NCBI GenBank assembly: GCA_024398845.1
Contig: JAKSIM010000004.1
Coordinates: 1-64,000, forward strand
Reading direction: 5' to 3'
DNA length: 64,000 nt
Source of the DNA: Fibrobacter sp.
GTDB taxonomy: Bacteria > Fibrobacterota > Fibrobacteria > Fibrobacterales > Fibrobacteraceae
Positions 26,550-35,408 of the stretch are shown here, piece by piece (within the stretch, counting starts at the first letter, position 1; every line of letters begins with the position of its first letter). A program made the position numbers and the translations under genes. The notes below the pieces were generated by a model that saw nothing but the letters and a program-made list of their open reading frames with translations, ran no database searches and was not told where the DNA came from.

Positions 26550-26616
26550 AATTTCAGTTTTACTCTTGTCAAAAGTTCTTCTAAATGGTATATTGGAGAG
26601 TGAAGAAAAACTCTCT

Positions 26617-26919
26617 ATGTTACCGAACTAGGTTGCCCACCCCCGTAGCAAACCCCCGTTCCAACCCCTTTGCAAAGGCCTCTGAGTTTTTCTCAGAGGC
26701 TTTTTTTGTTTGTGTGCAAACAGGTGTGGAACCAGGTTAGCAACTAGGTTAAAAACGCCTATTTCGCACTGGATTGGCCACTTTTGGTTGCAAACAACGT
26801 TGCAAATCTTGGTGGCAAAAATGGTGGCAAACTGGGTTGCAAAAACACGTTTCCAAGTAGCCAAGGATGGTGTGGAACTGAGGTGTGCAATTCGGTGGAA
26901 CAAGGGTTCTTAACCATCA
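26617..26919. repeat. 303-bp direct repeat, distal copy
   Basis: Second copy of the 1116-1418 repeat, same orientation, with the same 12-bp array and the same terminator (26678-26707). It directly follows a short hairpin GAGAGT/ACTCTC (26596-26615) at the island side. On the other side it joins the chromosomal stretch before the UPF0340 gene. The two perfect copies could recombine to delete about 25.5 kb and leave guaA, one repeat and the UPF0340 gene. Confidence 0.93.
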
Positions 26920-27045
26920 GCGGAGCCGAGTGTCGCAAAAATGAGCTTGCTCATTTTTATGACCGAGGCGAACAAGCAGACGCTGAAGCCGTAGGCGTAA
27001 GCGTCAGTAAAAGTCCCCAAGCGTTGTAAAAAAGGACATTCCGTT
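26920..27045. repeat. Palindrome-rich spacer between island and UPF0340 gene
   Basis: AAAAATGAGC/GCTCATTTTT (26937-26958) is a 10-bp perfect inverted repeat. GACGCT/AGCGTC (26979-27005) encloses GCC/GGC as a nested palindrome. These resemble short chromosomal intergenic palindromes. No gene is seen. Confidence 0.55.
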
Positions 27046-27627
27046 ATGGCAGGCACTACATACGAAGTCGAAGACAAGTCCCTCGTGGACCAAATCAGGA
27101 ACGACGCGAAGAGCGCCGCCCTCGAACTCATTGAAGTGGCTCACCTCACAAGGGGCCAAATCGTGGTCATCGGTTGCAGCACGAGCGAAACGCTCGGAAA
27201 CCAGGTCGGAAGCCATTCCGTGCCGGAAGTGGGCAAAGCCATTTTCGAAGGACTCGATAGCGCATTCTCCCCTGCCGGAATTTTTATCGCAGCCCAGTGC
27301 TGCGAACACCTGAACCGCGCCATCATCGTCGAGCGCGAAGCAGCCCCCTTTGCCGAAATCGTGAACGTCGTCCCGCAGCCAAAGGCGGGCGGCTCGTTTG
27401 CAACGGCCTGCTACGGAGCATTCAAGGCTCCAGTCGCCCTCGAGCACATCAAGGCAGACGCCGGGCTCGACATCGGCGGAACGCTCATCGGCATGCACCT
27501 TAAGGAAGTCGCCGTCCCCGTGCGCTTAAAGCAGAACCATATCGGAAAGGCGATTTTACTCGCCGCACGCACGCGCCCCAAGTTCATCGGCGGCGAACGC
27601 GCCCACTACGACGACAACCTAAAATAA
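27046..27627 (+). CDS. UPF0340 / YwlG family protein
   Basis: 193 residues, the full family length. Conserved segments are VVIGCSTSETLGNQVGSHS near the start, FIAAQCCEHLNRAIIVE in the middle and GLDIGGTLIGMHLK. The family is cytoplasmic and of unknown biochemical function. GC-rich codon use marks a return to chromosomal sequence. AAAGGAC upstream is its ribosome site. Before the island arrived it was probably guaA's downstream neighbour. Confidence 0.9.
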   Translation: MAGTTYEVEDKSLVDQIRNDAKSAALELIEVAHLTRGQIVVIGCSTSETLGNQVGSHSVPEVGKAIFEGLDSAFSPAGIFIAAQCCEHLNRAIIVEREAAPFAEIVNVVPQPKAGGSFATACYGAFKAPVALEHIKADAGLDIGGTLIGMHLKEVAVPVRLKQNHIGKAILLAARTRPKFIGGERAHYDDNLK

Positions 27628-27633
27628 ACGAGA

Positions 27634-28128
27634 TTATCGTTCAAGGCAGGCGTCGATGCTTTTGGCGACGAGCGGGTTTCCTGCGAACTGAAGCAGCCCA
27701 GCCTTTTCAAGAATCAAACGGACTCGGTCTGCGGAATCTAAAGAAAACGCAGTGCATTTTTCGGCCACTTCCATGGCTGCATTTTTCAGGCTTTGAAGCA
27801 TTTGCAAACTCGCTTCAGACATACTTTTGAACTTTTCGGAATCATAAACCGAGTCCCACGCCGGGCAAAAGAACTTCACGTTTTTCATGCCACAAAGCCG
27901 TTGAATCGTGAGGACACTTTCTTCGTAATTCACAAAAATCGGGAGGTCCGTCACCACCGGAATCGCATCTCCCACGAACAAACTGGTATCATTCAGCAAA
28001 TACGACATGGAACCGTGTGAATGCCCGTGCGTCGCCAGAAAATTCGGAATCGGGCGATCCCGGAATTGATTTTCAATATTTTCAATCCAGTCCAGTTCCC
28101 TTGACGGAGTGACCACCGGCGTGACCAT
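27634..28128 (-). pseudogene. Truncated metallo-beta-lactamase-fold hydrolase
   Basis: The 164 residues match only the second half of an MBL-fold hydrolase: FLATHGHSHGSMSYLL, then LFVGDAIPVV. The N-terminal half with the HxHxDH zinc motif is absent, and the 82 bp upstream contain no room for it. No convincing ribosome site precedes the ATG at 28128. The most likely reading is a 5'-deleted remnant. A short functional protein is possible but would lack part of the active site. Confidence 0.7.
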
Positions 28129-28210
28129 GAAAGCTTTTCAAATCAAAAAAACATTTTCGTTAATTTGCATAGACGTAATTTATATTTTTTATCAAAAAGA
28201 TCCCAAACAA

Positions 28211-29485
28211 TCAATATCGCTTTAAGGGATTTGTAAAACGGGACTTCAAACTCGCACCAAAGTATTCCTTTTGACCATCGCGTCCCTCATGCACCAATAC
28301 GCGCATAGAACGATTCTTGAGATCGTAAATGCTCGTATAAGAGGTAAACCAAAGCGGAGTCTCCGCCTTGTACCATAACGCAGTATCGTTAAAAGCGGCT
28401 TTGGCTTTTAAAACGAGATTATTGAATTTTGAATTTTCCCAAATCTTCGGATTATTGTAAAGTTCATCATTCGTCAAGCTATCAACAACATACTCCGAAA
28501 AAAAGAAATCGTCAGACTTTATTTCTTTTGTATAAGTATTGGAGTACCAAACACTTTTCATCAGTTGTTCAAAACCAGAGAACGATTCCGGAACCAAATC
28601 ATACTGATTCTTTAAAAGATTAAAGCGTTCATAACCAACACCATGAGGCTGAACGAGCCCCGCCAACATTACTTTATTCGTAAAGTTTGTCATAACGTTC
28701 GCATAAGAAGCTTCATCAATTTTTGCCGATTCCGTATACATCGGTTTATTTTCAATAAATTCCAAAATAACCGTCTTTGAAGAATCCGCAATCAACCAGT
28801 GGAGCGATTGGGACTTATGGGTATTCATATTGTTTTTTGATTCATACCAGTTAACCCGTTCAATCAATCTTTCAGCATCGTCTACAGATTCGGCGTTATC
28901 CAACACAAAACGAACCAGATGCACAACATCGTATGTGCTGTCTTCATTTTCGGGATTGGTGTAGGCGGCCCCCAAGCCCCACTCCCCCGACTTCCAGCGG
29001 GAACTATCCAACGAAGTTTCACCCGTCGGCATCACGTTTACGCCAGCGTAAACACCCTTTTCATTAACGCCATCCAACGTATGCAAGGGCAAATCCTCAT
29101 ATATCTCATTCGGGACACCCTTCTCAATCACATCAAGAGTCATTTCGGGAATCACTCCAGCCATACCGATGGAGGCTTGGCGATGAGCTGTGCCATTCAC
29201 CTTGATAATGACCGAAGGTTCATTGTTAATGAACCAATCTAAATTTCGCCCTACAAAATTACCCTTGCGAACTTCGGAGCAACCCGGACTAACATGTTCA
29301 AACCTGTCCTTGTGCCGATCTACAGAAAGTTCAAAATTATAATCGTCGATTTCTACGGCAAATAGGAATTTATTAATCCGGGTCATTTTCCCATCAGGAC
29401 TCTTTTCTACAGGCTCTCTAGAGCATGATGTTCCGAAAATTCCCTATGCAAAAAGAAACAGCGGCAAAACAACAGCTTTTTTCAT
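28211..29485 (-). pseudogene. Choloylglycine-hydrolase-like (Ntn) lipoprotein, amber codon in signal peptide
   Basis: An intact 391-residue frame runs from 29386, but a much better start is the ATG at 29485, with GGAGAGG upstream. It encodes a signal peptide MKKAVVLPLFLFA, then an in-frame TAG (29446-29444), then GIFGTSCSRE with a lipobox-like Cys, then the rest without a shift. The body shows SPGCSEVRKGNFVGRNLDW, with the Cys and GRNxD expected of linear-amide (choloylglycine or penicillin-acylase-like) hydrolases. The sequence therefore reads as a secreted lipoprotein gene with one nonsense change, a sequencing error, or a site of readthrough. Confidence 0.75.
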
Positions 29486-29542
29486 TTCCTCTCCTTCGAA
29501 TTTTATGAACTTCTTGAAAAAATCCATAAAAAAATAAAAAAA

Positions 29543-29581
29543 GCTCGGTGCAACCACGAGAGAATATGGAGAGCACCGAGC
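29543..29581 (-). terminator. Minus-strand hairpin terminator upstream of the broken lipoprotein gene
   Basis: GCTCGGTGC/GCACCGAGC, a 9-bp stem with a 21-base loop, followed on the minus strand by seven T, an A and seven more T. It ends about 58 bp before the ATG at 29485, with no gene upstream on that strand. It may be an attenuator in the leader or the end of a small RNA. Confidence 0.65.
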
Positions 29582-29698
29582 CAAATCACCCAAGTCCGTT
29601 ACCCAGCGACTACAAATTAATGTCGCAAGTAAAATCAAACCTGTACAATTTTAAACTACACTTTTGTGTGATAAAAATCAAGTTTCTATATTTAAATC

Positions 29699-30970
29699 AT
29701 GACTGAAACATATTCCAACTTGGACCAATACGCCGAAGAATTGGCGAAAAACGCAAAAAAAGCCACCCGCGGTCTCCGCACCTTGAGTGCCGAACGCCGT
29801 AACGCCGCCCTCAACCTGGTCGCCCAAAAGCTCCGCGCCCAAAAAGCAGAGATTCTCGCTGCAAATAAACTGGACCTGGAAGCTAGCGTAGGCAAGATTA
29901 GCGACGCCATGATGGACCGCCTCACACTCAACGACACCCGCATCGAAGCGATGGCCAAGGGCGCCGAAGAAATCGCGGCATTTGCAGATCCACTGGGCCG
30001 CACCCTCGAATCCCGCGACCTCAAGAATGGAATTCACATCAGCCGCGTCGCCGTCCCGCTCGGCGCCATATTCTTTATTTACGAGAGCCGTCCGAACGTG
30101 ACCATCGACGGCGCATGCCTCTGCTTCAAGTCCGGCAACGCCGTGGTGCTCCGCGGTGGCAAGGAATCCCTCAAGTCTTCCCAGCTTTTGGCAAGCATTT
30201 TCCGCAGCGCCCTGGAAGAATGCGGCATTGACAAGAATGCCGTGCAGCTTGTAGAAAATCCGGACCACGCCCTGGTGACCAAGCTCCTCCAGATGAACAA
30301 CTACCTGGACCTAGTCATCCCCCGCGGTGGCGAACGCCTGATTCGTGCGGTCGTGGACCAGAGCAAGATTCCCGTCATCAAGCACTTCAACGGCATCTGC
30401 CACGTGTACATTGACAAGAGCGCCGACATCGAGAAGGCCCGCAACATTCTCATCAACGCAAAGACGCAACGCACCGGCGTGTGCAACGCCATGGAATGCG
30501 TGCTCTTTGACCGCAGTCTCGACAAGGCTGCCGTACTTGACCTCGTAAAGGCACTGCAAGACAAGGGCGTGGAATTCTTCGGCAACGCCGAATGCGTCCG
30601 CGAACTCCCGAACGTCCAGGACATCGGTGACGAAAGCAACTACCATCACGAATACCTCGCCCTCAAATCCAGCGTGAAGTTCGTAGACGGCGTCGCTGAA
30701 GCCTGCGACCACATCGAGAAGAACAGCAGCGGCCACACCGAGGCAATCGTTGCCGAAGACGAAGCCGCGCTCAATTACTTTGCTGCAAACGTAGACTCCA
30801 GCAGCGTGATGCTCAACGCAAGCACCCGTTTTGCCGACGGCGGCGAATACGGCCTGGGTGCCGAAGTCGGAATTTCTACCGACAAGATTCACGCTCGCGG
30901 ACCAATGGGCGTAGAAAGCCTCTGCACCTACAAGTGGATTCTCAAAGGCAACGGTCAAGTCCGCGGCTAA
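29699..30970 (+). CDS. proA: Gamma-glutamyl phosphate reductase (glutamate-5-semialdehyde dehydrogenase)
   Basis: Reduces gamma-glutamyl phosphate to glutamate semialdehyde with NADPH, the second step of proline synthesis. 423 residues, full length. VPLGAIFFIYESRPNVT, VLRGGKES and VDQSKIPVIKHFNGICHVY are family hallmarks. The catalytic Cys is in TGVCNAMECVLF (about residue 261). The C-terminus has ADGGEYGLGAEVGIST and RGPMGVESL. No proB is adjacent. It ends in a clear terminator and appears monocistronic. Confidence 0.97.
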   Translation: MTETYSNLDQYAEELAKNAKKATRGLRTLSAERRNAALNLVAQKLRAQKAEILAANKLDLEASVGKISDAMMDRLTLNDTRIEAMAKGAEEIAAFADPLGRTLESRDLKNGIHISRVAVPLGAIFFIYESRPNVTIDGACLCFKSGNAVVLRGGKESLKSSQLLASIFRSALEECGIDKNAVQLVENPDHALVTKLLQMNNYLDLVIPRGGERLIRAVVDQSKIPVIKHFNGICHVYIDKSADIEKARNILINAKTQRTGVCNAMECVLFDRSLDKAAVLDLVKALQDKGVEFFGNAECVRELPNVQDIGDESNYHHEYLALKSSVKFVDGVAEACDHIEKNSSGHTEAIVAEDEAALNYFAANVDSSSVMLNASTRFADGGEYGLGAEVGISTDKIHARGPMGVESLCTYKWILKGNGQVRG

Positions 30971-30988
30971 CAGATTCATCAAATACGA

Positions 30989-31017
30989 AAAACGCGGATT
31001 CAAGTCCGCGTTTTTTT
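30989..31017 (+). terminator. proA terminator
   Basis: AAAACGCGGA pairs with TCCGCGTTTT around a 6-base loop, followed by more T, shortly after the proA stop. Confidence 0.9.
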
Positions 31018-31063
31018 GTGCGACGTTTTGCAACTTTTTTCAGCGCTTTTGTGAAGTCAAATT

Positions 31064-33043
31064 TTACCTTACGGAAATTCTCGTAGTCTTGTGGCCAACA
31101 CGCACGAGGTATGTTCCGGAACGTACTGTTCCAAGGTAAATGTCTCGTCCAAAGCCCTTACGAACGGTTACGCCGTTCACATCTAAAAGAGTCCAGTCAC
31201 AGGCATCGGAGAAATGCACCAAACGATTCTGCACGTCCATCTGAACGTCAATCGGAACAATCGCGCGAAGAGACGTTTTGGACGTATCCGCAGACGAAGT
31301 ATCGGCAGCAGCACCGAACTTGATGTTTCCAATCCTGAGTTCATCGCCCAAGCCTTCCACGGTCAGGTAGAAGTCCTGGATTCCCTCAAGCTTCGGCAGG
31401 TTTGAGCACCTAACGTCAACCCACTTGGAGTCGCCGCAAGTTGCCGGAAGTTCGCACTTGGAAATCACATCGCCCTTTTTACCCTCGGTACGGAGCGACA
31501 GCGTTCCTCCGGCACAATTCTTGAGTTCCACGCTCACGCCAGCGCCCACGATGGAATCGGTAATCACGTTTTCAAAAAGCACGTAGCCGCCATCCCTGAG
31601 GGCGAGTTCGTCCTTGTCCGTCAGGCGGGCGCGAATGCCGTTGTCGAAGCCGTTGCCGGGAATCGTATCGCGGATGATGCGCAAGAAGTCGAGGCGGTCG
31701 AGTTCGGCGTAATGTTCGCCCTTGGTCACTTCAATGAAGTTGCTCCCGCGCTTGAGTTTCGTCGGGATGTAAACAATGGACTTTTCGGGGAATTCGCTCC
31801 AGGCGCCCGTCAGCGGCAACTTGACCTCTTGCGTTTTTCCGTTGATGCTCACAAAGTGGGAACTGCCATTCGCACCGTTGTCCGTCCAGTTGTTGTCGTA
31901 GCGGTAACGAATCAAGTAATCGCCCGCCTGCATGATATTCATCGGCAAGCGAATCTTGCTGTCTTCGTAATTGATGTAAGCGACGAATTCACCGCCCGAA
32001 GCCATGGAACTGCTAGAAACATCCACATGCGTCAAAATACCGTGTTCCGCCTCGGCGCTCAAATAGCGGCCCATGAACGGCTGCCCCATCTCGGGCCAGT
32101 TGTCTTCGGTGAACACAAGGTCGCGCACTTGAATGTAAGACTTTCCGCCTTCAGGCTTGTTGTAGTAATGATGCACAAAGCGCAAACGGTTGATGTCTTC
32201 GAATGCTTCGCCGCCGCCGGTACCGTAGTAGCGCCCGTAACGCTGCATCATGAGCGTTCCGCCGCCATTCAAGAGCGCCTTGCCCGACCTATCTACATAG
32301 CCGCCGTCAATCTTGTTGGAACGGCCGACCATTGTCTTGTAGGTGTTGTTTTCAAGGTCCGCGTCGTACTTGCAGCAGTTATCCCAGGACGTGAACAGGA
32401 AATACTGCCCGTTGTGTTCGAGAAGGCTCGCCGCCTCGATACCAGAACCGCCGCGATTCGCGATATTCACCATCTTCGCGCCGTTCTTCACCTTGCCCGT
32501 AGTCTCGTCAAGTTCAATAATGTGAATGCCCGTTCCCCACGAACCGAACGCCATCCAAACACGACCATCAAGGTCCTTCAGCACGGCGGCGTCGATCGCG
32601 TTGTACGAATCGCTCTTGACCGTATGGATGACTTCGCCCTGGTCCGTCCAGCCGTAGCCGGGCTTCTTCGGGTCGATTTCCTTGCTCGACATGAATCCCA
32701 TGCCCGAAGAGCGGATGCCCATCTCGGAGCCGCAATAGTACATGCGGTATTCGCCGCCAATGTAATGGATGTCCGGAGCCCAGATGTCCTTCATGTTCGG
32801 AGCGTAGTTGTAGAGCCACTTCGAGAATTCCGGCATGGCGGGCTTATCGTTTTCCCAGTTCAAGGCATCTTCCGACACCTGGATGAGCATGTGGTTGTCC
32901 GTATCGACAAGCACGTAACCATCATCGAAGCGGATAATGTCCGGGTCATGCCCTGCCCACTTGGTTTCCTTACCGTACCACTCAACAGCTAAAGAGGGCG
33001 CTATAAGCAACGCCACCGCTGCAACAAAAAAGCGTTTGGACAT
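31064..33043 (-). CDS. Secreted glycoside hydrolase family 43 enzyme with CBM6 and C-terminal sorting-like domain
   Basis: Likely cuts arabinan or arabinoxylan side chains outside the cell. 659 residues: signal peptide (MSKRFFVAAVALLIAPSLA), a five-bladed GH43 domain (about 25-315) with catalytic-type acidic residues in GHDPDIIRF, NAIDAAVLKD and GIEAAS, and a CBM6 carbohydrate-binding domain (about 325-460, AEAEHGILTHVDVSSSS, YLIRYRYDN). A beta-rich module follows, then a 70-residue tail (WTLLDVNGVTVRKGFG, SGTYLVRV) like the T9SS-type sorting domains on Fibrobacter secreted enzymes. Substrate is inferred from the family. Confidence 0.9.
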   Translation of the reverse strand: MSKRFFVAAVALLIAPSLAVEWYGKETKWAGHDPDIIRFDDGYVLVDTDNHMLIQVSEDALNWENDKPAMPEFSKWLYNYAPNMKDIWAPDIHYIGGEYRMYYCGSEMGIRSSGMGFMSSKEIDPKKPGYGWTDQGEVIHTVKSDSYNAIDAAVLKDLDGRVWMAFGSWGTGIHIIELDETTGKVKNGAKMVNIANRGGSGIEAASLLEHNGQYFLFTSWDNCCKYDADLENNTYKTMVGRSNKIDGGYVDRSGKALLNGGGTLMMQRYGRYYGTGGGEAFEDINRLRFVHHYYNKPEGGKSYIQVRDLVFTEDNWPEMGQPFMGRYLSAEAEHGILTHVDVSSSSMASGGEFVAYINYEDSKIRLPMNIMQAGDYLIRYRYDNNWTDNGANGSSHFVSINGKTQEVKLPLTGAWSEFPEKSIVYIPTKLKRGSNFIEVTKGEHYAELDRLDFLRIIRDTIPGNGFDNGIRARLTDKDELALRDGGYVLFENVITDSIVGAGVSVELKNCAGGTLSLRTEGKKGDVISKCELPATCGDSKWVDVRCSNLPKLEGIQDFYLTVEGLGDELRIGNIKFGAAADTSSADTSKTSLRAIVPIDVQMDVQNRLVHFSDACDWTLLDVNGVTVRKGFGRDIYLGTVRSGTYLVRVGHKTTRISVR

Positions 33044-33088
33044 AATGGACTCCTAAAATTCAATCCCTATATCCAAATATATACAAGA

Positions 33089-34840
33089 TTAAAGAACAAC
33101 TACCTTATTCTTTCCTGTTTTCTTGGCCTTATAAAGAGCATCGTCAACACGAACGCAAATTGAATCGCTCGTATCGCCCTTTCTGAGTTCTGTTACACCA
33201 AGACTGATGGTCTTTTTACCAACTAATTCAAATTCAAGCTTAGAAAATCCCGTACGAACCGCTTCCGCAAAAGCAACGGCTTCCTTGGCCCCCATATCGG
33301 GGAGCATAATCATAAATTCTTCGCCACCCCAACGGCCGGCATCGGCATCAGGCGCATTTTCGAACGAAGCCATTTGAATTTGTTTCGAAAGCCCCATAAT
33401 AACATTGTCGCCTTCCTTATGGCCAAAGGTATCGTTCACCGACTTGAAGTTATCTATGTCAATCATCACGAGAGACATTTTTTCTGCAGGGAACTCGGCA
33501 AAGCGTTCTTCAATACGGCGCTGGATTTCGGCACGGTTATACAAGTCCGTCAATCCATCCGTAATGGAGTTCTTGGTCATCTTGTTGTACATTTCCATCA
33601 GTTCCGCAGACGAAACGTTGGTAAAGTTGGCCAAGCGGCTAATAACAGAGACTTTTCCATCGCTGAGGCTATCCGCAAATACGGCAACCTTCTGCTTTGA
33701 AAAATCAGCGGGACCTTCACGCATGGCCACAAGAGCCATCACTGAATTATGCAAATTCACAATACCATTCGTGCGCAAAAATTCACATGCCGTCACAGCA
33801 CCCGACGTGGAAGCAATCGTATTAAAGGGCAATGTTTCTTTATTGACATCCTTTTCGCCCCAAAAGGACTTTCTCGCCACACTAGCGTACAAAAAAATGG
33901 CATCCGGACAGAACTTGGATAAACGGCCCGCGCCAATACGAACACTATCCATAATGGACTGGGGGTCGCCGTACGAAATACGAACAAACGTGCCCATGGG
34001 AATATCAGCGGCAAGCATCAAGGCTCCTTCTTCGGAGCATGCTATTGGGCAACGGAAAATATTATCCCCGCTACCATAATAAAAAAGCGGGAATTCCAGC
34101 GTATTCTGCGAAAAATAGTAGTCGTTTTGGATATTCAAATACTTTGAATAGGTCTCAAAAGCAGGCTGATTATCAAGTTCCCACAAAATATTCTTATTGG
34201 CCTTGGTAACCGTAAAGTTTCTACCCAAAGGCTTCCAACCAGAAACACTAGTCGTCTCTACGTGGAGGTTCTCACCACCATAAAGAATGCAAATAACGGC
34301 GGACTCCGAAAATCCATGTCTGTTTGAAAACACGTAGGAAGGAATTTCATCATTAATTCGGCCAGCGACGCCGCCAAACACCTGCACTTCCCGTCTAAGC
34401 GCACTCAGCCCTTTGCAAAAATCAGTATAGGACATCGCCGGAGAAGCCGCAAGCAACTGGACGGCGGTTATCCAAGGGCGCTTTTCCACTTCGCGAACCA
34501 AGTCGTCCGCTCTCGCCCGAGCTTGATCCTGGTCCAAAGGATACTGTAAAATGCCAATTCTAGAAGAAGGCTGTTCAAAGATAGTGCAAGATACGGTCAC
34601 CGATTTCCCGGAGAACGCACCTCCAACAAAACTACCATTGCAGGAACTCCCTATGCAAAGAGCATCAGGGAAAACACTAACAACGGTATTGCAAACCTCG
34701 GTCAGCTGATTAAAGTTGTTCTGTTCGGTATAAATTTGGAATAACAATTTTAATGGCAAATCACCACGCAATCTGCCAATCTCACCAAGCTTTGCATTCA
34801 ACTGCCTGGAGTTTTCATATGCAAACAGAACTTGTTTCAC
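33089..34840 (-). CDS. FIST sensor domain protein with diguanylate cyclase (GGDEF) domain
   Basis: 583 residues. The N-terminal ~380 residues form FIST_N and FIST_C domains (CIGSSCNGSFVGGAF, VFGGVAGR, LHNSVMALVAMREGP), thought to sense small ligands such as amino acids. The C-terminal domain begins SITDGLTDLYNRAEIQ and carries the active-site sequence WGGEEFMIMLPD (about residue 498), so it should make cyclic di-GMP. There is no signal peptide or membrane segment, so it acts in the cytoplasm. It stands alone between the GH43 gene and hisI. Confidence 0.93.
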   Translation of the reverse strand: MKQVLFAYENSRQLNAKLGEIGRLRGDLPLKLLFQIYTEQNNFNQLTEVCNTVVSVFPDALCIGSSCNGSFVGGAFSGKSVTVSCTIFEQPSSRIGILQYPLDQDQARARADDLVREVEKRPWITAVQLLAASPAMSYTDFCKGLSALRREVQVFGGVAGRINDEIPSYVFSNRHGFSESAVICILYGGENLHVETTSVSGWKPLGRNFTVTKANKNILWELDNQPAFETYSKYLNIQNDYYFSQNTLEFPLFYYGSGDNIFRCPIACSEEGALMLAADIPMGTFVRISYGDPQSIMDSVRIGAGRLSKFCPDAIFLYASVARKSFWGEKDVNKETLPFNTIASTSGAVTACEFLRTNGIVNLHNSVMALVAMREGPADFSKQKVAVFADSLSDGKVSVISRLANFTNVSSAELMEMYNKMTKNSITDGLTDLYNRAEIQRRIEERFAEFPAEKMSLVMIDIDNFKSVNDTFGHKEGDNVIMGLSKQIQMASFENAPDADAGRWGGEEFMIMLPDMGAKEAVAFAEAVRTGFSKLEFELVGKKTISLGVTELRKGDTSDSICVRVDDALYKAKKTGKNKVVVL

Positions 34841-35007
34841 TTTATTCCAATAACCTCAAAAAAAAGATAATAAAAATAAAAGTTTCGGTACAGCAATATG
34901 TAAAAAAAGTTAACAAAAGACTCAAAAACCTTTAAAAGCGTAAAAAAATCGGGAAATAGACGAATAAAAAGCAATCTATTCTATATTTTGGATAAAAAGA
35001 GGTCTTT

Positions 35008-35358
35008 ATGAAATTCGAAGAAATCATGAAAGAAGTGAAATTCGAAGTGGAAGTGGACGGCGTGAAGCTCGCCCCCGCTATCGTTCAGGATGCCGACAAG
35101 GGCGACGTGCTCATGATGGCGTGGATGAACGAAGAAGCCCTCCGCCGCACCCACGAATGTGGCGAGATGGTGTTCTGGAGCCGCAGCCGCAAGGAATACT
35201 GGCACAAGGGCGACACGAGCGGAAACGTGATGACCGTCGTCGAGTGGGCCGCCGACTGCGACAGTGACGCACTCCTCTTCAAGGTGCGCATGCAAGGCCC
35301 TCAGGTCGCTTGCCACACCGGTGCAAGAAGTTGCTTCTTCAAAAAATGCGAGAAGTAA
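35008..35358 (+). CDS. hisI: Phosphoribosyl-AMP cyclohydrolase
   Basis: Opens the adenine ring of phosphoribosyl-AMP, third step of histidine synthesis. 116 residues, without the HisE pyrophosphohydrolase extension. [33 protein letters not shown], and the metal-binding [10 protein letters not shown] and [11 protein letters not shown] are all family-typical. AGAGGTC precedes the ATG. No other his gene is adjacent. The protein is complete, ending FKKCEK. Confidence 0.97.
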   Translation: MKFEEIMKEVKFEVEVDGVKLAPAIVQDADKGDVLMMAWMNEEALRRTHECGEMVFWSRSRKEYWHKGDTSGNVMTVVEWAADCDSDALLFKVRMQGPQVACHTGARSCFFKKCEK

Positions 35359-35392
35359 GGTTAGTGGTTAGTGGCTAGGGAAGAAAGTCTAT
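35359..35392. repeat. GGTTAGT heptamer repeat after hisI
   Basis: Just after the hisI stop the sequence reads two copies of GGTTAGT followed by a degenerate third (GGCTAGG). The same heptamer recurs in inverted pairs at 61672-61780. Confidence 0.7.
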
Positions 35393-35408
35393 AAAAAAGA
35401 AAGGAAAA

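Larger units (their letters stand above)
1116..26919. mobile_element. Tn7-like genomic island with defence cargo, flanked by 303-bp direct repeats
   Basis: A block of about 25.8 kb lies between guaA and a UPF0340 gene, bounded by two apparently identical 303-bp direct repeats. It carries a tnsA-tnsB-tnsC-tniQ-like operon at the guaA end and a tyrosine recombinase. Cargo includes a type I restriction system, GIY-YIG and PD-(D/E)XK nucleases, a primase-like protein, an ArdC-like protein and a HipA-like kinase. Its genes are visibly more AT-rich than guaA, proA or ftsH outside it. tnsA is the gene nearest the guaA 3' end, the same topology as Tn7 beside glmS. The exact transposon termini and the 5-bp target duplication expected of Tn7 relatives could not be located, so the limits given are those of the repeats. 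Confidence 0.85.

Noticed and set aside
26596-26615. Hairpin GAGAGT/ACTCTC before the distal repeat as a terminator
   Set aside because: No T-run follows the stem; it directly abuts the repeat, so it is more likely an edge feature.
31712-32992. 426-residue plus-strand open frame opposite the GH43 gene
   Set aside because: Shadow frame; the minus strand carries a complete secreted enzyme with signal peptide and known domains.
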